In this document: positions 23,814 to 33,860 of the stretch, piece by piece | Layout: each line of letters opens with the position of its first letter | Position numbering within the stretch: the stretch's first letter is position 1 | Origin: Sipunculus nudus | Lineage: Eukaryota > Annelida > Sipuncula > Golfingiida > Sipunculidae | Length of the DNA: 64,000 bases | Reading direction: 5' to 3' | Assembly (NCBI GenBank): GCA_026874595.1 | Contig: CM049314.1 | Coordinates: 13,260,729-13,324,728, forward strand | Translations under genes and position numbers: made by a program | The notes under the pieces: model-generated | What the model was told of the DNA's origin: nothing | Seen by the model: only the letters and a program-made list of their open reading frames with translations | Databases searched by the model: none

Positions 23814-24901
23814 ATGCCTTTGATATTAATTGCCCTCGGAGTATTCCTATCTTTCAGCAAATCAGCCAGACTGTGTCCACATGAATGCCGTTGTACTGGT
23901 GTTGGAGTCTCATGTACAGTCAAGAATCTGACGGACGTGCCAGGTAATATTTCTAATACCATTAAATATTTTTAGCTGGCAAGTAATATCATCTTGACAC
24001 AGAAAATCATAGGAACTGCAGACTTCCGCTTTGAAAGACTTAACCTACTAGATCTTTCGATGAATCTGATCAATCTTCTGGAATCAAAGCCATTCAAATT
24101 CCTTTCTGGTTTGTCGTACCTCGTACTTAAGGAAAAAAATAACGACAATTGCGACAACTTCACCTTGGCCTCCAAAGCTTGAATGGATAGACTTGAGACA
24201 CAACCAAATCACGTATCCTGGTTACGTGCACGAGCTGCCTAGTGTTTAGTACCTGATGCTTACGGGGAACCCATTTAAATGTGTGTAAAACAGACCCTTT
24301 TTGGGATTATTTGAAGCCAGGTGTGAGCACTGAGTGGTCATGTGAATCTCCGGACGAAATATCCATTCTGAATGCTACTATTCAGGTGAGGTACCATAAA
24401 GAGCCAGAGGTAAACAATCATGTTCCGCTTAGTATCCGTCGCACTGGTTCTCAGTAAGATGACATGTACTTTATCTTAAAACCTGTGCAAGCGCTAATGT
24501 CTGGTGGTAGAAAAATGAAACTAACGCTTGGTGTCCAAGCATCTCCTATTGCAGTTGCTGGAACAGAAGGTAGAAACTTTACAACTGGGAGTATTATAGC
24601 ACATACTGCAGCAAACGGACGGTACACGTGTACGGCAGTGAATATTCTGGGACAAAGGGTTGTTACAATCTTCGTATTTACTGCTATGCCAGCTTATGAC
24701 ACAGTTAATGCCACGCGCATGAAAGGGGACAATGTTCTTCTCTTTGTATTAAGCCTGATTGTGTTGGGGTTGTCTGTTTTGGTCTTATAGTATTCTTGTG
24801 CTATATTAATATCCAATCTACGTGTTTGTGAAAGGGTTGCACATAATGATACTCGTTACACGGAAGTGGCTGAGGAACCGATTTACGCTTTAGTTTCCTA
24901 A
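23814..24901 (+). pseudogene. LRR-Ig receptor pseudogene (family 2, unit A)
   Basis: The ATG at 23814 gives a signal peptide (MPLILIALGVFLSFSKSA) and an N-cap (CPHECRC). An in-frame TAG at 23973 interrupts the first LRR; the same frame then continues with LRRs to a TGA at 24180, beyond which the sequence for IDLRHNQITYPGYVHELP lies in another frame. Further losses follow around the C-cap (24270-24300) and the Ig start (about 24440-24540). The Ig end (RYTCTAVNILGQ) and membrane segment (LLFVLSLIVLGLSVLVL) remain, then a TAG at about 24787. The tail reads YTEVAEEPIYALVS to TAA at 24899. The first TAG and the frame break near 24180 are shared with unit B, so it was dead before the duplication. 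Confidence 0.8.
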
Positions 24902-25013
24902 ACAACGGAAATGAACAAAAATACAATCGTAACCATCTTGCAAGTACACTGTGTCTGCCAAATAGACGTCTTCAGCGACTATTGTGGGACATTTCTGGAA
25001 ACAGGCTGTAAAT

Positions 25014-25190
25014 GTCAAGCGGATGAAGTATAATGTTCCCCCTAAGTAATGAGCCTGATTATACAAGGTTTTCTGTTTTGTTGTTATTCTGTTCTCATAT
25101 AAATATCCGATCTACGTGTCTGTAAAAGGGGTGCGCATAATGATAAATGTTACACTGACGTGACTCATTAACCCTATTAAAGCAGGGGGT
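25014..25190 (+). pseudogene. Decayed membrane/tail module of family 2 (unit A)
   Basis: Starts 'atgtcaagcgga', aligns with the module at 25497 and with the membrane-tail end of the family-2 locus ('agcctgattatacaaggttt', 'gtgcgcataatgataaatgt'). It contains early stops and is a decayed copy. The equivalent in unit B is at about 50884-51060. Confidence 0.6.
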
Positions 25191-25304
25191 TTTCTGAACA
25201 ACGTAAAAAATCAAAGGTAATAATCATGCAAGTACAACGTTAATCCACTCTATTAATTCCACATGGATGGTCCAAATATATATTATAACTACTCGATGCA
25301 ATCT

Positions 25305-25425
25305 CCGTGGCTCAGGTGGTGTCGTGGCGGACGGAACCTAGGGACGACCACCAGGTTTTGTCCGGCAACTACGTCCCACTACCACACCGGAGATCGTACC
25401 TCAAAAGCCACCTGAGCGGGCCTAA
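25305..25425. repeat. Small fold-back block between tail modules
   Basis: GGCTCAGGTGG near 25311 and CCACCTGAGC near 25409 are inverted complements about 90 bp apart. The left part (tggctcaggtgg) resembles a tRNA A-box, but no properly spaced B-box is seen. The block is present in unit B at about 51176-51296. Confidence 0.4.
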
Positions 25426-25496
25426 TAGAGCGTTACCATAAAAACACATACTGGGCGGCTTCTGTTAGGAGATTTCAGAAAGCAGAACTTCTTGAG

Positions 25497-25757
25497 ATGT
25501 CAAGCGGAGGAAGCGATGTATTCCCCTTGGTATTTAGCCTGGCTGTGCTTTGTTTGTTTGCTTTTATCGTATTCTGTGCTACTATGCTATATTGGTATCC
25601 GACACTGATTGTGAAAGGAGTGAACATAATGATACACGTAACACGGACATGGGTGATGAATTTACGCAGTGTTTTCGTAAACGACGGAGACGAAGGAATT
25701 CACAACTTTAACAATTCTTTCTTATCAAAACAAGCATTCGCCGAATTAGAAAAATAA
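25497..25757 (+). CDS. Small putative membrane protein, 86 aa (unit A)
   Basis: The open frame encodes one strong hydrophobic segment (PLVFSLAVLCLFAFIVFCAT) and a short basic, then acidic tail. It derives from the membrane/tail end of the family-2 receptor: the DNA around it aligns with 24715-24890. The frame is intact in both tandem units (86 aa each, about eight residue differences), but it reads the old tail in a different frame, so the YxxV motif is absent. There is no signal peptide or extracellular domain. It may be a remnant that happens to be open; expression is unknown. Confidence 0.3.
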   Translation: MSSGGSDVFPLVFSLAVLCLFAFIVFCATMLYWYPTLIVKGVNIMIHVTRTWVMNLRSVFVNDGDEGIHNFNNSFLSKQAFAELEK

Positions 25758-26863
25758 AGCTAACGGAACTATAGAGGGTATATGAATAAATACTTAACAA
25801 CGCCATAAGGACCTATGTGGACAATTTCAGGAGGGGGGGGGGGGACTACACTGGTTGTAAACCCTCAAGAATAATGTATTTTATAATAGCCAGCTGCTAA
25901 ACTTCTTTGGAAACCTCATTTGTAAATAACTATGACAATTAAAAATCTTTAACAGGTAAAGCATCTCCATGTACTTATGGCAAAATATGTCGATGTAAAC
26001 AGTAAGGACATTGATAGAGGCGTGTACCAACTTAATGTATTTCAACTAAATCGGTTTTTCACTTGCCTGATGTATTACCTGTGTAAGGCAATATCAGTTT
26101 AGTTAGAAATTTATTTCAATTTAGGATTTAAAAAAAACAAATCACGTCTGGTCAACAACGGCACAAAAAAGCTTGATCAGAGAAACTTCTGGTAAATCTA
26201 AAAAGGCCTGCCGGGAAATTTCCTGCCGAACCGTTTGTTCCTTCCGGAATTCAAACGTGTTTAAAGTATGAAATGTCCCAAGAACTGTTGAAAAGAAATT
26301 CAAAAATTTTATATTTATTCTCTTCATTTCCAGTTTAAGGTCGTTCATAATTACCTTCCAGTTAATCAGATACTGTACTGATGGGGACTCTCATAAACGA
26401 GACTGTGTTTTTACTGTTTCTCAGAGCCAGAACAATCTCGTATATATTTGTAGATTTCAATTTAAATTGCGCTTTATTAAACAAGTAAAATAATGGTTAC
26501 AAAAAGCAGGTTGTTATCACGTCACAATACTTTATGGTATATTCGTAAATGGAAGCAGAAAAAAAAATTGTTAATCATATTTTTAAATATTTAAAAAAAA
26601 ATACGTATATAAATCACGGGAGGGCAAGTATTGCCTTTCGGTATATTTAAGCCATTACAACAGAATGTTGAGAAAATTGAATATAGAATAGCTACCAGAA
26701 AAAAAATAGATTAAGACCACATAATATTAAATGGGAAGTGATAAAGGAACTATTGTATGAGACAACACAGGTGATACCGCAAGTAGTAACAGATAATTTA
26801 AATGTAAATATTAAAGTACATTTATCCATGTATGGGATTGATACAGCTGCTTACTTTTGTCTA

Positions 26864-26909
<46 letters not shown>

Positions 26910-27765
26910 GATTTTGTAATTTGTTTTATTTTTTTAAAACCTTGCCACTGATGTAACAATGTTGATGTGAATCTGGGAGTATCTCGAATAAAAAAAACTG
27001 CATATTTGTTTGTTCAAACATTGGTGAAAAAGCGGTCGACGCTGATTGGGCGTTGAATTAATTCCTATATCGCCTATGTTATGTCAACACCCCATCACTA
27101 TTATGAAAATATTATCATACTTCCTATTCATATTTCGTATTTCCATTTAGTAATGAGCACAAATAACCAAACGCAAATTTGCGGCCACGCTTTATTGTCA
27201 AGAATCCTCCAATTATAACTTTTTAAGCGTTGTATTTAGCCCCGTTCTTGTCATTATTGACAAATATAAACAACTTACTAGCGAACATATTTTCGCTCCA
27301 TATGCAAACATAATATTTAAAAATATAACTATCATAATGTATATTGTTTTTAACGCAGAATCGTGGGTATGGTTCTTATATTTGTTTATATTTGTTTATA
27401 TTTGTGCAATACTATGATCTACGATCTCAGCTTCCTTACTTATGCCTAGCGTCGTTACCTGATGTCAGGTTTTGCCAAATATCCTAGCACTCTATCATCT
27501 TTGCTCGTCAGATTAACTCTCGTGTGTAGCCGGGCATGGCGAGGGTTACCGAGTGCTTCTTTCTCCCATTTATAAAAATCCTTTCAACATCACCAGATGA
27601 ATAAATATCCTGTTTAACTGCTTCGTCATGCCCCCCCCCCCCCCTTGCACACACATAATAAAAGACGCAGTGACCAATATGGTATGTAAAATTTATTTAC
27701 GAAACAGGTTGGTCGAAATTGCGCTGCACAACATTAAAGATATACACAACGCATGTCATGTTTCA
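25758..27765. other. Spacer, unit A
   Basis: Non-coding spacer matching unit B 51628-53472. It includes a (TA)n array (26868-26901) that unit B largely lacks, a short triplicated 'tatttgtttata' run near 27379, and a poly(C) tract near 27631. No gene is seen. Confidence 0.5.
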
Positions 27766-28124
27766 TGATTTTTTTTTCGGATCTAACCGCCTCCATTTTT
27801 TTTTTTATTTTAATGCTGCCTTTACCAAGTATATGTACATCTGCAGGTTTCCATTCCCGTTTCGGACTACGTGACAGGGCAGTATCACACGCTTCCTCTC
27901 ATTTTATATCCAGGCCCGGTGGCTACTTCACCTGCGGGCCCGGGGTTGGTAATCATACCACCAAGGACCTACGAAAGGCGCACTCGTTTGTGAGTGAAGC
28001 ACGGCCGTTGGGTACGACCTTCCCATTAAGCCTGCAGAGCGCTCACACTGGGTGGGGGCCGACCGAGAAAAACCTCACCGCCTCGGCTGAGATTCGAACT
28101 CACGATCTCCCGGCTTTGAGTCCT
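27766..28124 (-). mobile_element. tRNA-derived SINE, 5'-truncated, only in unit A
   Basis: Read on the - strand, the right end carries GAGTTCGAATCTC (28089-28101 region), a good RNA polymerase III B-box in a tRNA-like context. A GC-rich body follows and then a poly(A) tail (T runs near 27770 and 27797). The A-box is missing, so the element is 5'-truncated. Unit B lacks the block: its flanks close up near 53472 around different AT-rich sequence. The ORF at 27753-28169 is an artefact of the GC-rich body. Confidence 0.6.
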
Positions 28125-28660
28125 GCGATCTTAACATTTCTTAACATAGACTCCTCTCTTTTACCTTGAAAATATCCTTGGCAATCATCTAATATTTTCT
28201 TAAAATCCCCTGGCAAAAACTATATTTATTTATGTACATTAAATGTGGACATAAGATGTATAAAGAAACAAATTTTAAATTCAGGTAAAAGTTATAAAGT
28301 CTTCTGCGTACTTTACTTGGTCCATCCCAAAATCATATACATTTTTAGAGTTTTATAAGTTAAACAATGTTCGAATAGGAGGGCTAGGCTAATTTAAGGG
28401 AGGAAAAAATTATCCGCAGATTACAAATATTTCAGTAACCATGTGATCATACATGCTGAAAACCTTAAGTATTACATTGTTCAATGTCTGGATTTCAAAC
28501 ATTATCATTAGCTTCTTTGGGTCGACTCCATCCGTGAATGTACTAGGGCTACTTCACTTAATCGAATCAAATGTAGGACACATAGTATCAAGGATAAAAA
28601 AAGAGATAACACATTTTGACAGATTTTCTGATCTTTCAGATAAAGCTGCCCATTGAACTC
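28125..28660. other. 3' end of unit A
   Basis: Matches 53530-54062 at the end of unit B and, more distantly, 9034-9240. The last shared bases 'cccattgaactc' abut the start of unit B at 28661. Confidence 0.6.
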
Positions 28661-29548
28661 CGATCCTAATCTGCCAGTAAATCTTGATTTTTTCTATCAT
28701 GATTATAATAACAATAATAGTAATAAGAGTACAAATAATAATCTTCGTTAATACAGCTTTGTACCTTTACAAAAGAACTGTTCCATATAGATAATGCTGT
28801 TCAGCGAAAAGCCCTTAGTTAAAAACCACCAGAAACACCTGGACACCGACATCTATTGTAAAAAAAACAAAAACATGAGTTTCTTATTACTAATTCATGG
28901 ACCATGCCTTTCCAGACCACAACATTCTTCTAGGAACCTTGTTTGATACACCTTACAATGGCACGAACCTTTTGCTTTGTTACTCGTTGAATAATAATAA
29001 GCAGCAAACGTAACCGATAACCAATAACCATTACGTAACCAAGGATCGTCCACACAACATAAAACTTCTCAAATGCGTACCGTTATGAAGCATACCATTT
29101 CAATCAGACAGTCTTACCTGATGAGTGCAACATGTTGCACGAAACTACGTAGCAGTAAAATATCTGACAAAATCTGATTCCTCTTTCTGTATATTTATCT
29201 ATATTAAATTATATGTATAAATATATATATTTCTAAGCGGAAGTGCCTTGCCTTGGGTTGCCTGTTAAAAATAATTTGAATGGAAAGGGGTTTGACAAAT
29301 AGGTTATTACAGATAAGTAGGTACTGCGGGGGGGGGGGGGGGGTTGATAGTGTATTTACCTAAATGTTTACTGCGCATGTTTACACACTACATAATACAT
29401 TACAATGTATACCTTGCATCTATTACATAATGATTGATGTGTTGTACAGTGGCGTGTATTTTAGATTTTTTTCTTTATTCGTGAATCGTGTTGTTAGGCC
29501 AGCACCTAGGAGGATTATATCACTGTTTGGACTAGTGTATCTTGCAAT

Positions 29549-29552
29549 TTAA
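29549..29552. other. Left TTAA target-site duplication
   Basis: TTAA at 29549-29552 flanks the left terminus; the right copy is at 41628-41631. The empty allele in unit A (TTCAA context) shows a single copy. Confidence 0.85.
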
Positions 29553-30094
29553 AGGGATAGTCTCGTCTCCTGGACTTGGGCTTAACGTCCTCCGACGCTA
29601 TGGCCCAGTCAGGGAGCTGGCTATATTTAGAATACGACTTCAGCAAGCCAGCACCAGTGACAGCAGCTGAAGTTACAGCACTGGCGGTATCAGTGGGAAG
29701 CTATGACGCGTTCTACGCATGCGGGGTTCGGGCGTTTCCTTGGTTACGAAGAACGCGATCTGTTCGTTGACAGGGTCTGTCACTTGTCGTGTTGCTGATG
29801 GCGGCGTGTAATTAACCCATGGCTGTCCTGAAGTCTTTACAAATGAATCACAGGAAGTTCATGACCCCTGTGCCTGGCCCTGTTAATTCAGTAATGTTTC
29901 AAAGAATCGCCTTTTCACACATTTATCAGCCATACCGGCTGCCCCGATCTGGCACTACTATACTAGTGTCAGTTCTGCAAGGCCTTCATCTGATCTCGCG
30001 TCCACTAAGCTGTCACGACTATATATCTAAACAAAACCTTCCACTGGAGTATTCATTCGATTCCCGTTTTGGTTTCACTCGCGTAAGCCTAAAG
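29553..30094 (+). promoter_or_regulatory. Left subterminal region, presumed promoter and 5' leader of the ballast gene
   Basis: GC-richer than the surrounding host DNA. The reading frame of the downstream exon stays open back to an ATG at 29819, so the true start could be there instead of 30095. A second open frame at 29576-29770 has no domain and is not called. A promoter function is expected from the position only. Confidence 0.4.
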
Positions 30095-31045
30095 ATGTCA
30101 AGACAAAATCAAGAAGCAAGTGACAAAAGTGCGTGTTCTTGCGGGAACATATGTAACCGGTCCGGTCGTCGGAGGGGGGCTTGTCCGTGTCTCACTGAAG
30201 AGAATTTCTGCACGGATTCCTGCAACTGCGGGGTGGCCAAAATGGGTTGCACAAACAGACCTGGTCACCCAAACTCTGTTTTGTCGACTAGACTGGGAAT
30301 GCAGGTAGAGGAAAACAATGATGGAAATTATGGAAGTGATGAGGAAGAGACAAGCAACGAAATGGAGGTAGGCCTGGAGCCCATGAACTAACTAATTTTG
30401 GAAATATTTAAACCTTTAGGGCCTATATATATATATACGTGTGTGTGTGTACTTTTGACAAATTTATTGTAATTTGGTCGTGTAATTACAAAATATTTCA
30501 TACAATTTTTGTAGGCAGTGTATTAGCTTGATGTATTCGTTATAATTTTTTTTAGAATATGTATCAGTATAGGCCTTCACGTATATTTAAATTTACTGAA
30601 GCCTTTTTTACAGGTTTCGGTCCAGTAATTACGACATCAGTTTTAGAGACCCGAGTGAAAAGAATGATTTATAATGATTGAATTTGACCCATTAAGTTTT
30701 TTTTACAACACAGACATTATCCAGAATAAATTATGAAGGTTTTTTTTAAATGTTTTCCTATTATTTATTCTGGAAGTAAATGTTATATTCAAAATGTAAT
30801 AGTTTAATATATGCAAGACCATGCTTTTTTTAAGGCTCCAGTACTGTTTGTTCGGTTTGAAGAGGAAGGGGAGAACATTTCAACAGTGACAGTCCCTGAA
30901 GAAGTAGATTTGGATAGAAGCCTACAGGAACTAGCAGACGACCCCAAGTATTCGGTAAGTTATAAATAATTTTAAGTAAACACCTGCAGGGGCAACTGAT
31001 TTTATAAATGTTTATTCAGTATATATATGAACTATTTTGTGTATG

Positions 31046-31102
<57 letters not shown>

Positions 31103-32342
31103 TTTATACTCTGATATATTCAAATACCTCCATATGTAACGAATATATACACCAATATATACACATCTATATATTATAAAAACAAACACTGAAATTATAT
31201 ATAAATATACAGATACATAGATAAATATAGATATATACAAGATAAGTTCTAGTTCTCCTTCAGTGAAAAATTTCTATTTTTTTAATAACTACACAAAATA
31301 AAATGACTACCACCGTCCCAACCATGTAAATATATATATTTATGTATATAAAATATATATATATATACATGTATAACAGCTAATACAAAACTTGTGCAGT
31401 GTATAAGGATATCTTCTTCACTTTTTTTGGACATACATAAAACGTATGCTTTACATTCTATATTTTGTTTAGGTTTCCATGCCTGCTGTTAGAACAGAAC
31501 AAGGGAGCCCAAGTGTGTTAACAGAAAATGAGCCACAGTCAACAGGAGACATGGAACATCCTGCAGTTGATAAGGTATAGTATTTCAGAACTAACATATG
31601 AATAGTCACATGATTAGGTTTTCTAGGCAACTTTCAGAATGGAAAAGAGAAATAATAAGGATAAAAAAATGACAAAATGAATAGTTACATGATAAGGGTT
31701 TCTAGGCAACTTTAAGAATGGCAAAGAGAAAATAATAAGGATCATAAAATGACAAAATTATTCAAATTGACCCATAATTGATAGACATAAAAATTTACTA
31801 TTTTTATTATTCTTTTCTTTCAGTCTGTTTTTTCTGACTGGGATGCTGGAAAACTGAAAAAGTTCGCTGAATTTGCAATCACACAGTTTCCACAGTTGAT
31901 GAAGTTGGCAGGAATACCCATGCCACCAGCTGGTACCCCGCCACCCTCACAGAGTCCAGAACCAGGCTCTGGCGCCCCTGAATGGTGTCATTGTGGCAAC
32001 TGTCGCCCAATGCCAACCCTGAGGGAGCGCCTGTGCTGCAGAAAGAGAGCGGGGCCGTGCTTGTGTGTCACCTCAGCACAGGAGTTGCAAGAAATTGTGC
32101 TCCACAGAGGAGTGTTGGAGGTGGCACTCAATGTCAGGAATGACATTTTTGTTTATGACAATGAGGCAAACAACAGGAACCTACGATACACAGCATACAG
32201 ACAGTATGTTGTTTGGAAATACGGTTACCTGGGCAAGGGTAACCGTGTTGTTATCCCTAGTTGTGTAACTTGGAAAATCAGGGATGCCTTCCCAGAACCT
32301 GATGGGACATATGTGGGGTTCACTGTTGGACGACTCCAGTAA
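30095..32342 (+). CDS. Transposon accessory gene: CXC-like cysteine cluster plus P2X7-type ballast domain (4 exons)
   Basis: Exons 30095-30367, 30835-30954, 31473-31574 and 31824-32342 all have GT/AG borders and phase-0 junctions, giving 337 aa (start MSRQNQEASDK; an upstream in-frame ATG at 29819 would add 92 residues). Residues about 9-50 form a cysteine cluster (CSCGNIC...CPC...FC...CNCG...CTNR) like CXC/TSO1 or E(Z)-type zinc-binding, DNA-binding regions. Residues 92-165 are acidic linker. From about residue 165 on are DWDAGKL, a proline stretch, then WCHCGNC..MP....CCR, YRQYVVWKYG and NRVVIPSCVTWKIR...G.YVGF. This is the pattern of the zinc-binding cytoplasmic ballast of P2X7 receptors. 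There is no channel portion. A DNA-binding or transposition-accessory role is inference. Confidence 0.8.
30368..31823 (+). other. Introns of the ballast gene
   Basis: Three introns (30368-30834, 30955-31472, 31575-31823) lie around the two small exons. The second contains a (TA)n array (31050-31095). The third contains a tandem duplication of about 79 bp (about 31599-31757, 'tttctaggcaacttt' twice). Confidence 0.7.
31050..31095. repeat. (TA)n microsatellite in intron 2
   Basis: TA array within the second intron of the ballast gene. The 74-codon ORF on the - strand here is an artefact. Confidence 0.9.
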
Positions 32343-32726
32343 CTGAACTATTTTATTTCCTGTTTTCTAAATGTAATCATATATTTCCTTGCATGTGGCT
32401 CATAACATTATAAATTTATATAACAAGTGAATGCATTTGTTGGGGTTTTTTTTAGATACACTGGATTCTATTTTAAATACATCTGATTTGCACTGCAATG
32501 AACTAAAGTCATTAGCCAATAAAGATAACAATCTATCAGGGTCCCAAAATTTGCAGTGCAGAGGCTAAAAAGTACATTGCGACCCCTGAACACTGCAGCT
32601 CTATAAATAAGAAATGAAAAAAGAAACACGGAAATGTTTTTATGTTTGAAATACATAGAGATGTATGAAATCAGAATGTTGTATGAGCAAAAATAACTTT
32701 AATACTATTAATTGGCCAGTCTAAAT
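32343..32726. other. Intergenic space between the two convergent transposon genes
   Basis: 384 bp between the two stop codons. It must hold both polyadenylation regions; an 'aataaa' lies at about 32519 on the + strand. No other gene is seen. Confidence 0.5.
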
Positions 32727-33811
32727 CTATTTTTTACTGTCTGGTGTAGTGGGACCTTTGCCCTTTCTCTGTAAATATGCCTGTTCCAAAGACTCCGCTG
32801 ATGGCTTTGGCTTTGCCGCAATGTGAGGCCTAATATGTGAAGGATCCCCAGAGATGGGTTGGGGCTTGGAGTCCATTCTGTCTACAGAATAGCTTCTTTC
32901 CTCCAAGATGTCAGCCAGCAGGCCTGGCACATACAAGTATTTTTTTAAATCCTTGTATGGAACAGCTGTCCAGGTGGATGCAGCTTTACTGTATCTATGC
33001 CTCAATCTGCAATTATAAAAAGTGCACATATTAAAAAAAAACATGTAATCTTCAGTTTCCATCTTCATGATAGAAACTTCCTATCAGTTGATTTAAATTT
33101 ATTTTTAAGTCTTGAATAATATGTCCTATGATGATAACTTTGTCATTGGGGGGGGGGGGAATGTTATGGGAAAAGCTTAAATGAATTTAGAGACTATAGT
33201 CAATACCTGAGTAGCAACTGGTTTCTTTACTGTTTAAATTCTAATGTTACATGATGCCCACCACAATCTATGATAACCGTTCACATGGTTCCATCACAGG
33301 AACTGATTTATATCCTGTTTAAATTCCAATGTTACAAGATATTTCCCACAATCAATGATGATCTGAAACATAAGCCAATATATCATACCTCACATTCCCC
33401 TCTTTGTCCTTCACTGGCTGGCGGTGGTTGTGTTCATTGTGGTCGATAGCAGCCAGGAGGTTTCTAAGAATATAGCCTCTGTAGCTGCATTAAAAAGATA
33501 ATAATCAGTAATGAATTACATATGATTATGCATGTTTATTAGTACTTGTATCTTGAAGAATGATACATTAGAACAATACAACACATTGTTTACCTTATAT
33601 TATGTTTTTTTTTCTTAAAAGGGTACAATGTTCCTCCGCTTTTTTATTCAAGGATGGGACCTGTCATGACTGCATGAAATATATTTTGTATCAAAATGTG
33701 AGGTCACAAAGCTTCAATTCTTGAAATCAACTAAATTTTTGCAGTGCATCATTCATGCAATGTCAACATAATACATAATCATATAGCATTTCATATCAGA
33801 CATCACAAAGA

Positions 33812-33860
<49 letters not shown>

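Larger units (their letters stand above)
14512..28660 (+). repeat. Tandem duplication unit A (about 14.1 kb)
   Basis: The sequence from 'cgatcctaatctgccagta' (14512) to 'gcccattgaactc' (28660) is repeated from 28661 to about 54062 once the inserted transposon is removed. At 28660/28661 the end of unit A abuts the start of unit B directly, so this is a head-to-tail tandem duplication. Unit A carries pseudogene 3 (family 1), a family-2 pseudogene and their spacers. It has a SINE at 27766-28124 that unit B lacks and an empty transposon site at about 15405-15412. Confidence 0.9.

Noticed and set aside
23941-23976. Possible tiny intron (gtaat...tttttag, about 32 nt) removing the TAG in the family-2 receptor
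   Set aside because: Far too short for a normal animal intron, and the intervening codons (NISNTIKY) fit the LRR pattern, so it is read as a nonsense mutation.
27753-28169. 138-codon + strand ORF
   Set aside because: It lies over the reverse strand of a tRNA-derived SINE.
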